Source: Dictyobacter formicarum
GTDB lineage: Bacteria > Chloroflexota > Ktedonobacteria > Ktedonobacterales > Ktedonobacteraceae
Assembly (NCBI RefSeq): GCF_016587435.1
Contig: NZ_BNJJ01000001.1
Location: forward strand, 248,001 to 312,000
Reading direction: 5' to 3'
Length of the DNA: 64,000 nt
Numbering within the stretch: position 1 is the stretch's first letter; each line of letters starts with the position of its first letter. The notes beneath the pieces were generated by a model. That model had not been told where the DNA came from. It did no database searches and saw only the letters and a program-made list of their open reading frames with translations. Made by a program: the position numbers and the translations under genes. This document shows, piece after piece, positions 57,016 to 64,000 of this stretch.

Positions 57016-57123
57016 GATGGGATGCAGCTTTTCCAGGAAATTTTGCCCTAGTGCTCAAGATTGGGAGCAATGTTTCACGTTTGCGGGCCAGACTTGCTCA
57101 CTTAGTAGAGCATTTACCAGTTC
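57016..57123. repeat. Dispersed repeat B, copy 2
   Basis: Matches 7821-7928 (see there) with about one base in five different. It lies between the IS target region and the hydrolase gene, non-coding. Confidence 0.6.
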
Positions 57124-57231
57124 TGACCACTTTGATTCTCGGTATCGCAACCATGTCTTCATTGTTGTGATACCACAAGCATCCAGAGAAACATATTGAT
57201 GAATTTAGAAGAGCTAGTGAAATGCGTCGGA

Positions 57232-58074
57232 TCAGCGTTTCATCTGCTCTCGTACCTGCACGACCATCTGCCGGACAAGATCAACGATCAATGTCGGTTC
57301 ATCTTCATGGATCAAGTGTCCGCTCTTGCTGGCAATGAGATGGCAGCTTTGAGAAGAAAGTTGCGCCAATTCTCGTTGCATCTGGAGCCAGAGCCGTTCC
57401 ATTGCTTCGATCAAGCCAGAAGGGTACTTCGCCGGGTCCCGCATTGGGCATCCCCGACTCAACACTACCAGGGGAAGATTGCCCAGATTGTGACAAGAAC
57501 GCAACAGGGCGCTGTTGGCAAGGTTGTCGATCTGTTCGGCATTCTGTCTGGAATCGACCCAACGCGACTCCCAGATATGCCGTAGATGGGCAAGATCAGG
57601 GCATGCATTGGGCTGGGGAGGCAGGACCGCGAGATAGCGCTCGCGCTGATCTTCATGCGAGGCATCGATGAGCACGAGCGCAGCAACCTCGTCGGGATAG
57701 CGCTCACGATAGAGCCGCACGATGTGCCCTCCCATCGAATGGCCAACGAGCACATAGGGGCTGGGGAGAGTAGCCTTCTGCAACAGCGTGTGCAGATCCA
57801 GCACCAGATCTTGAATAGTTCTTGGGATGGGTGCAGGGTCGCTTTGTCCCAGGCCAGCCCGATCGTACCACACGACGCGTGTCAACGCGGCGATCTGCCC
57901 GGCAATGGTGTCATAAGTGCTGGCGGCGATTCCCAGGCCCATTTCGAATACAACGGTGGGAACGCCCTCACCCGCAGTTTTCAGAGCAAGTCGGCGCCCA
58001 CCAATATTCACCAACGTTGGTGTGTATTTCGCTTCCACTATTGTCGCCTTTCCCCTCTCTTGATTTGGGGCCAT
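57232..58074 (-). CDS. Alpha/beta hydrolase
   Basis: 280 residues with a complete catalytic set: oxyanion/early strand VPTVVFEMGLGIAASTYDTI, RVVWYDRAGLGQSDP, nucleophile elbow YVLVGHSMGGHIVRLY (G-H-S-M-G), ALVLIDASHED and the C-terminal His in KSGHLIHEDEPTLI. Cytoplasmic; could be an esterase, lactonase or epoxide hydrolase. ATG 58074 is the chosen start. Monocistronic. 58075-58588 shows no recognisable gene. Confidence 0.9.
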   Translation of the reverse strand: MAPNQERGKATIVEAKYTPTLVNIGGRRLALKTAGEGVPTVVFEMGLGIAASTYDTIAGQIAALTRVVWYDRAGLGQSDPAPIPRTIQDLVLDLHTLLQKATLPSPYVLVGHSMGGHIVRLYRERYPDEVAALVLIDASHEDQRERYLAVLPPQPNACPDLAHLRHIWESRWVDSRQNAEQIDNLANSALLRSCHNLGNLPLVVLSRGCPMRDPAKYPSGLIEAMERLWLQMQRELAQLSSQSCHLIASKSGHLIHEDEPTLIVDLVRQMVVQVREQMKR

Positions 58075-58588
58075 TCCTCACGTGTGCTATGAGCACAGCA
58101 GAACAGCACAAAACAACTTGGCCGCTTGCGCAAAGCATACACCGAGCTGACCCGATGTGTCGAGATCCCTGGGCCAATGGGCGACGGCACGGACTTGTAC
58201 TTGTTCTCATACCCCAGTGTTCTCCAGTTATTCCATGTTTAAACACTATAGACCGCATTGTGTACAGCACAGGTCGCACTCATCCGTATACCGAATTTTG
58301 ACAGAGACAGTCCATATGTCATTGACCCACTTATATGGAGACCTGAAAGATAAGGGGTACTCTTTAGAAAAGACATCCTCTGCGCTCCCCACGATGAAGC
58401 GAAATTGGTAAGACTGGTATCAAACAGGGGACCGAAAGGCACCCCACATAAATGAGCCTGGGGAGCTGGTTCAGAGGATCTCCTCGAAAGTGCAAAGTAC
58501 CATTTGACAGCCAATTTGACATCCAATTTCAAAAGCAGCGTTTTGAGGTCTCCAAAGGCCACAAAAATAGCATAGAACGGTACACGGA

Positions 58589-59481
58589 ATGAGCACACAA
58601 AATACTTCACGACTGCACGCATTTGCGACCCTGCACTGGTATGATGAGACCATCAAGTTCATCTTCAACTTCGTCACCAAGACCAGCGAGCTCCTGCTGG
58701 CCACAGGTATCGTGGTCAGCACCGCCAACTTCCTCACCGATGGCAGCGTCATGCAGGGGCACGTTGCCCTCTCAGATGCCTGGGCATGGGCGCAAGCCAT
58801 CGCCATCGACTCCAGCCTGGGCATCGTCTTCATCAACGCCTTCCAGGCTCTGCGGGAGCGCGACAAGATACGCGCGGCGATCTTCTTCACGCTCACGGCC
58901 CTGCTCGCCACAGTCGCCGGGCTCATCACCCACTTCGACGCCCTCGGACACGCCGCTGGCCTCCCCGTCTCAGACAAAGGCGTCTCCGGCGTCATTCCTC
59001 TCTGGATCATGACCGCCCTGCGTGCCGTGGCCGTCATCGGCTTCCTCCTCACCTCCCGACTCAAAAACTTCTCCTTCAACGAGCTTCGCGACGACTGGCA
59101 CAAAGAAGAAAACAAAAAGCAGGAAAAACAGGAAGCGGTCCCGCAAATTGACTACAACGAACTAGCCAGGCACTGCAAGGCGTTATCCGGAATATCAGCG
59201 AAGAAAAGGACCCTGAAACACCCACTAGCGACGAGCCCCCCAAACTCTTCCTGCTCACGACCGCAGAAGAACTCAAACCAGAAACGGAACCAGCGGAACA
59301 ACGGATCGCGCAAGCCTATGCGGAACTGCTGGAGGAAAGAGCAGAGCAGAGAAACGATAAACCCGTATCAGCACGAGACCTGGCCCAACGCGCCAAAGCA
59401 CGCCGCGCCACGTGCAGCGCCTGGCTCAAACAACACGAAGAAGATCTACAAACAAATGTAGAGCAGCAAGCAGAACTATAA
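58589..59481 (+). CDS. Membrane protein of unknown function with HTH-like C-terminus (frameshifted)
   Basis: The N-terminal 165 residues hold about four membrane helices (LLLATGIVVSTANFL; AIAIDSSLGIVFINAF; AAIFFTLTALLATVAGLI; WIMTALRAVAVIGFLL), followed by a charged cytoplasmic tail. Near 59167 one base seems to be missing: the listed frame turns into low-quality sequence, while the next frame continues with ALQGVIRNISEEKDPE and ends SARDLAQRAKARRATCSAWLKQHEEDL...QAEL at 59481, resembling a small HTH. Family not known to me. It is followed 73 bp later by a membrane zinc-ribbon protein. Confidence 0.7.
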
Positions 59482-59554
59482 CATGGCTACATCAGGGGCA
59501 ATGTGCAATCTACATTGTCCCTATCAACCTGTTGAAATAAAAAGGGAGCTTAAC

Positions 59555-59971
59555 ATGTCACACACAACGCAAGCAATCATCATCCTGATCGGTACCACCA
59601 TCTTGGTTGCCATCATGATTATCATCGCCGAAACCTATGGAGTGAAAAGATACTCATGTCCAGCGTGCCACACCAAACAAAAAAGTAGCACAAAAAATTG
59701 TACTGCCTGTGGTTACTACATTGATATACAACAAAAGCCCAAATTAGAACCTTTTACAAATATGCCACTCGCTATTGCAGCTCCCCGTCGTGTACAAGCA
59801 GCTAAGACACCCTGTATTCCCGCTATCTACCTTGCGACAACAATAGCGGAGAACGAAGAAAATATTCCAACCCAGCTCACAAATAACCACTGCCCAATCT
59901 GTAAACAATATATGAATCATGAAGATCTATTTTGCGGATATTGCGGAACTAAAATTACAGCAAAGATTTAA
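59555..59971 (+). CDS. Membrane-anchored double zinc-ribbon protein
   Basis: 138 residues from ATG 59555 with AAGGGAG upstream. An N-terminal membrane helix (AIIILIGTTILVAIMIIIAE) is followed by zinc ribbon 1 (YSCPACHTKQKSSTKNCTACGYY) and, after a proline-rich linker, zinc ribbon 2 (HCPICKQYMNHEDLFCGYCGTKI). Such zinc-ribbon proteins often serve in protein or nucleic-acid contact; no function is known. AT-rich relative to the gene before it. Confidence 0.7.
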   Translation: MSHTTQAIIILIGTTILVAIMIIIAETYGVKRYSCPACHTKQKSSTKNCTACGYYIDIQQKPKLEPFTNMPLAIAAPRRVQAAKTPCIPAIYLATTIAENEENIPTQLTNNHCPICKQYMNHEDLFCGYCGTKITAKI

Positions 59972-59987
59972 TATAAGAAATATAAAG

Positions 59988-60013
59988 CTGAATGGTTTTC
60001 TCCTACCATTCAG
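59988..60013. terminator. Hairpin between converging genes
   Basis: CTGAATGGT (59988-59996) pairs perfectly with 60005-60013 over an 8-nt loop; it lies just after the zinc-ribbon gene and at the end of the RHS frame. Confidence 0.5.
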
Positions 60014-62305
60014 ACGTTGCGACACGTCATGTTGCCCATCGCATCATAGCTGGCATACTGGTTGGGAACGTTGCCTAGCGTGATCGCGCCGTGCGTTGGG
60101 AGGATACCATAGGTTTCGCTGCCAGATGGTCTGTTGGTTAAGCGATCCAGGGCATCATAGCTGTAGGATTGCTGGTAGGTACCCACGGTCGTGCCATTGG
60201 GGGCCAGGCCACAATAATTGCCACCGGTTGAGGTCCCTGCATTGCTGGACCACACCAGGCGGTTAAGATCATCGTAACAGAACGATTGACTATCCGTCTT
60301 GGTGCTATTGGTGGTGGTCGGAACCGTCGTGTTCAAGTTGATAACGTTGCCCGCATTGTCATACGTTCGCGTCTGGCTCCAGCGGCCGTTATAGGATAAG
60401 CTCGTCGAGAACGTTGGGGTCGGCATACTCGTCGTGAGGCCCGTACCACCAAAAGCTATGCCGGAGAGTTGTTCACCGTTCGTGTAGCTGACTTGACTCA
60501 CCAGGAACGTGGCCGGATCGCTCGTGCCCGCACCGCCAAAGTAGGCCGAACGCAAGTAATCGTTACTGTTATATTGCGAGGTGACCAGTTCACCATCGGG
60601 ATAGACCAGTGTGGTGAGTTGCCCCATATCGTTGTAGGAGGCATTGACGGTCTGGGTCGTGATGGTACCATCGGCCGTCACCGAGAGGCTATTTTGATCG
60701 GGACGTCCCCTCTCATCGTAGCCCGAACAGCGCCACCCGCTGCCAGCGGTCGAGCGGAACGTGTCGGCCGTCTCGTTTCCAATGGGATCAGAAGCAAACG
60801 AACCAGTCGGTGCCGTACACCCCGATGGGAAAGCCACGCCGGTGTTGCTGCTATTTGTCATAGCTATCATAGAAGAAGGTCGCATACGCGCTACTACTAC
60901 ACGGATTGACCGCTGCCGATGTCGTGCCTTTACAGAGCGGACGATCAAGCAGATCATAGCTGACATAGGTACTCTGGCCGCGTGGGTCCGTCTGACTGAA
61001 CAGATTGCCATAGCCATCATAGTTGTAAACCCAGTTATTACCGGAGTCACTATCGTTCATCCCCACCTTGCAGCCTACCCCGTCATAGGTGGTCTGCTGG
61101 GAAGCAACGATGGTGGAGGTGGCATCAATGGTGTTGGTCGACACCAGGTTGCCCACAGTGTCCCGGTTGTACTGGATCGTGCGCACCACCGTATAGGGGT
61201 TGGTCCCGGTAAAGACCTGATCGTAGCGATGCCGTCCCAGCGCGTCAGCATAGCTGATTTGCTGGTGATGGTACGCATCCACGGTGATGGTGCGCTCAAA
61301 GGGGGTCGTCGACTGCTCCTTGTTGAAGCTGGGCAAGGCGTTGGCGACCTGATAGGAGATGCTGGTCGAGAGCATAATGGTCGAGGCATCCTGATAGGTC
61401 GCTGTTCCTAACGAGCGCCCCAGGCCATCGTAGTTGGTGACGGTACGAGCTTGCGCCAGATTGGGCGCGATGTAGCCGGTACCCGACAGCAACGAAATGG
61501 CATAAGGCAGGCTCTTGGTGGTAGCGCGCCCCATGTTATCGTAGATCGTGTAGGTAATGAGCGTTGAAGGGATCTTGGGCACTTTTGACCACAGATTGGG
61601 TCCGGGCGTTTTGGTCTCGATCAGCCGTCCCTGCCCATCGTACCACTGCTGGGTAGTCACGGTTTGCGTGCCGTCGCTCACAATGCGCGTGGTCGTATCC
61701 AGTTCCAGGCATGGGGCCGTCGAACCCTGGGTACAGGTGTTCTTGTAGGTATAGGTAATTGTCGGACTGGTCAGCGTGTCACCGGGAGCCGCCACCGCAG
61801 TCAGTCGTCCCAGAGTATCATACTGGTAGGCGGTCGTCTGGCCGTTGGCGTCCTTGGTGGCCATCACCCACTGCCCGTACCCGCCAGTTGCCGTGCCGTT
61901 GTAATCGGTCTGCACCATCTGATTTTTGGCATTGTAGGCTTTGGTTACGTGGGCATCAAAACCATCATAGGAGGCACAGGCGGTATATTTCGTGGATCCG
62001 CCGGTACATCCCTGATGACTATCAGGATCCAGCGTCGCGACCGGCACGCCCGAGCTATCAAAACTCGCTTGATTGACAATCAAGGAACCAGGTGCCAGAC
62101 AGCCATTGCTCGGGTCGCTATACCCCGTGTGGTCTTCCGAACGCGTCACATCCGGCAAGGTCGGAGCGGTATTAAATGCACTGTTGACGCCATAGAAATT
62201 CGCGTGGCACCCATATCGCGTCCCAGACGCATCTTGCGTTGTGGTCAGAGCCGCGAGGTTGGTCAGGTAGACCGATCCCGACACGTTATCATTGGGGTAA
62301 TCGGA
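60010..62305 (-). pseudogene. RHS/YD-repeat protein, broken
   Basis: About 760 residues of YD/RHS repeats in two frames: 62305-60851 (YDGFDAHVTKAYNAKNQMVQ, YDTLGRLTAVAAPGD, YDGLGRSLGTATY, YDALGRHRYDQVF, YDLLDRPLC) and 60866-60010 (YDERGRPDQNSLSV, YDNAGNVINL, YDDLNRLVWSS, YDALDRLTNRP, YDAMGNMTC). One extra A near 60858 joins them: FYDSYD then NSSNTGVAFPSG. No start codon, secretion signal, RHS core or toxin tip is present, so both ends are cut. Such proteins are large secreted or surface shells. Confidence 0.8.
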
Positions 62306-62312
62306 TTTTAGA

Positions 62313-62425
62313 TTTTTTCATGAATTTTTGTTCATCGCACTCATTTTACTATATTTTATTCTGATTTTGCATATTGTTCTGCGCTTTAATAACATTTTTA
62401 ACCTGGACTTTTTTTAGAGAAAGAC
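62313..62425. repeat. AT-rich dispersed repeat A, copy 2
   Basis: Second copy of 3586-3697. It begins where RHS similarity ends, so it may mark the recombination junction that truncated that gene. Confidence 0.6.
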
Positions 62426-62508
62426 AAGCACCGCCCTATCCAACAAAGCAGCGTTGGAGAATCAGGTACCGAAATCGACACTAGGACACCGGTATATTCA
62501 ACCTAGAT

Positions 62509-63120
62509 TCAGCTCGTGTATACGATGACTTCCTGGGGACGAATCAACTGATCGTGAAAGAGATAACCAGGACGCACAGTACTATGCACATAATCGTTGC
62601 GTGTCGGATCATCTGTCGACTCTGTGCCTACGATCATCTGTCGCTCATAGTCACAGGGACCTTCTGCATTGAGGAGCATCACGCCCTCTGTCTCCAGAGC
62701 ATGCGTCAACCGACGATAGATTTCCTCCAATACCTGCGGCTGAACGGAGGTGCCTCCCGCCTTTGCCAGCAGTACCCAATCGCTCAATTTGATCAGCTCT
62801 TTTGCTGTGGTCGATAGCGTTGCATCTTTATTGGAAATAGATGGTGAAGCAGTTGCTGCTTGCTTATTCTGGGCAACAGGTGGCTGGCTAGAATCCTGTT
62901 TATCTTTGGCTGGAGACGGTGCCAACAAGGTCGCTTGCTGTTCTGTCAGACGTTCTAACAATGTACAGGTCGATTGTAGGATTGCGACGAGATCCTGTGT
63001 AGATTCAGGAGAACTAGCCGGTAACTTATTGAGATCGCGGGCCAGTGCTTCCGCACGTATAGCCAGCACTTTCGTCTGACGCATATTTCTGAGCAAGGAA
63101 ACAATCCATTTCACGTCCAT
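62509..63120 (-). CDS. GrpE-like protein
   Basis: 203 residues. The C-terminal part (EGVMLLNAEGPCDYERQMIVGTESTDDPTRNDYVHSTVRPGYLFHDQLIRPQEVIVYTS) follows the GrpE beta-domain ending (GY-x-x-x-x-x-x-x-R-x-x-x-V). The middle has a helix-rich stretch and a Ser/Pro/Gln-rich linker instead of the usual long dimer coiled coil. It may serve an Hsp70-like partner rather than being the housekeeping GrpE. ATG 63120 has GGGAG upstream. The WD40 gene lies 148 bp upstream on the same strand. Confidence 0.65.
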   Translation of the reverse strand: MDVKWIVSLLRNMRQTKVLAIRAEALARDLNKLPASSPESTQDLVAILQSTCTLLERLTEQQATLLAPSPAKDKQDSSQPPVAQNKQAATASPSISNKDATLSTTAKELIKLSDWVLLAKAGGTSVQPQVLEEIYRRLTHALETEGVMLLNAEGPCDYERQMIVGTESTDDPTRNDYVHSTVRPGYLFHDQLIRPQEVIVYTS

Positions 63121-63268
63121 TCTGTTTCTCCCATCTTCGATGAACCATGCCTAAAATCCATATTCCTGTCAGCAGCGGGTAATCTACCATAGGTGGCACT
63201 GCCATAAAGTCCTGGCAGGAGGTAAACCTGATAGCGCACAACAGCCACAAATTCTCTTGACCTCATTC

Positions 63269-64000
63269 TTAGGGCTGTGGGGATCTATCATCTGGCTGCA
63301 TTCCCCAGATCTTGATCGTCTTATCCAAACTCCCACTTACCAGCGCCTCTCCATCCGGGCTGATGGCTACACTGTACACTACGTCAGTATGGCCGGTGAG
63401 AGTACGCAACTGTTGCCCTGTCGCAAGGTCCCATACCTTAATCGTCTCATCATCACTCCCACTCACCAGCGTCTCTCCATCTGGACTGATCGCTATACTG
63501 TACACTCCGCGAGTATGGCCGGTGAGAGTACGCAACTGTTGTCCTGTCGCGAGATTCCATACCTTGATCGTCTTATCATCACTCCCACTCACCAGCGTCT
63601 CTCCATCTGGACTGATCGCTACACCGCTCACTCCGCGAGTATGGCCGGTAAGGATATGCAGTAGTTGCCCTGTCGCGAGGCGCCACACCTTGATCATCTC
63701 ATCACACCCACTTACCAGCGTCTCTCCATCTGGACTGATCGCTGCACTGCTCACTATGCCAGTATGGCCGGTAAGGATATGCAGTAGTTGCCCTGTCGCG
63801 AGATTCCATACCTTGATCGTCTTATCCAAACTCCCACTCACCAGCGTCTCTCCATCTGGACTGATCGCTACACCGCTCACTACGTGGTCGGTGAGGGTGC
63901 GCAGCAATGTTAACTCTTCAGGCTTGAAGATCCGTATAGTTTTTGTTGATAATGGATTTAGTGCCTGGCGGTATGCATCGTAGCGCCCCGCCCCCTGGCA
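63269..64000 (-). CDS. WD40-repeat protein, C-terminal part (5' end outside window)
   Basis: The frame is open to the right edge (GRYDAYRQALNPLSTKTIRIFKPEELTLLRTL ...). It carries five WD40 blades of about 42 residues, each near HILTGHTxxVSxxAISPDGETLVSGSxDKTIKVWxLATGQ. The blades are very alike at the DNA level, so they arose by recent tandem copying. In Ktedonobacteria and relatives such blades often follow kinase, Hsp70-like or NACHT domains, which would lie beyond the window. Ends in IWGMQPDDRSPQP. Confidence 0.9.
   Translation of the reverse strand, partial: CQGAGRYDAYRQALNPLSTKTIRIFKPEELTLLRTLTDHVVSGVAISPDGETLVSGSLDKTIKVWNLATGQLLHILTGHTGIVSSAAISPDGETLVSGCDEMIKVWRLATGQLLHILTGHTRGVSGVAISPDGETLVSGSDDKTIKVWNLATGQQLRTLTGHTRGVYSIAISPDGETLVSGSDDETIKVWDLATGQQLRTLTGHTDVVYSVAISPDGEALVSGSLDKTIKIWGMQPDDRSPQP

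Noticed and set aside
60761..62311. Long plus-strand frames opposite the RHS region
   Set aside because: Shadow frames; the minus strand gives regular YD repeats.
63269..63907. CRISPR-like repeat array
   Set aside because: The regular spacing is 126 bp and in frame, and encodes WD40 blades.

Overview
The window looks like chromosome (or a large replicon) of a Ktedonobacteria-type Chloroflexota bacterium. This is inference from gene style: a multi-GAF sensor kinase, WD40-repeat proteins, paired MmyB-like regulators, IscB and IS607/TnpB elements, ISAs1 and large-serine-recombinase elements, and a soil-type mix of exporters, detoxification enzymes and horizontally acquired oxidoreductases. No rRNA, tRNA or CRISPR array was seen. 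Many genes sit alone or in divergent pairs, and gene remnants are common, so this reads as accessory, high-turnover DNA.

Layout. 1-3.5 kb: 5' part of a six-GAF histidine kinase (minus), running off the left edge. 4-9.2 kb: an MFS exporter, a divergent NAD-epimerase/MmyB-regulator pair and an alpha/beta hydrolase. 9-14.7 kb: a class II lanthipeptide operon on the minus strand (MFS exporter, LanA precursor, LanM synthetase) with a 23-bp perfect hairpin between lanA and lanM. 14.9-18.7 kb: an Ada-AlkA fusion repair protein, an unknown protein and a MocR-type regulator. 18.9-24.3 kb: a six-gene minus-strand operon (ArsR, VOC, ArsR, SRPBCC, UvrA-like ABC protein, MFS) in which the ArsR gene has been duplicated; its promoter overlaps a clear palindrome. 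24.9-33 kb: VOC protein, PPOX protein, P-loop kinase, a large GH106-like glycosidase with a 5' frameshift, and a second MmyB/oxidoreductase divergent pair. 33-36 kb: remnants and a complete IS607 element (tnpA, tnpB). 36-42 kb: methyltransferase, AraC regulator, NmrA-like reductase, IS5 and HEAT remnants, cupredoxin lipoprotein, DoxX protein. 42.2-47.3 kb: metal and arsenic block (chromate transporter, ArsR-ArsC fusion, VOC proteins) and a cytochrome P450. 48-50.7 kb: a rifampin phosphotransferase of Firmicutes character. 50.7-52.4 kb: an IscB element with an apparent omegaRNA. 53.6-56.8 kb: an ISAs1-family IS with 17-bp inverted repeats and a 9-bp target duplication, itself split by a 1.9-kb element that carries one large serine recombinase. 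57-64 kb: hydrolase, a membrane/zinc-ribbon pair, a broken RHS gene, a GrpE-like protein and a WD40 protein running off the right edge.

How genes work together. The lanthipeptide operon provides precursor, modifying enzyme and a candidate exporter, but no dedicated LanT protease. The ArsR-led operon and the ArsR-ArsC region look like stress-inducible detoxification units under their own repressors. IscB and TnpB are two RNA-guided nuclease systems, each carried by a mobile element. The most striking structure is the nested mobile DNA at 53.6-56.8 kb, where both insertion events can be reconstructed to the base.

Limits. Several otherwise good genes carry single-base frameshifts in short homopolymer runs (27.7, 59.2 and 60.9 kb; a pair near 40.2 kb), so sequencing error is a real alternative to gene decay. 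All functions are read from protein sequence by eye, without database searches.
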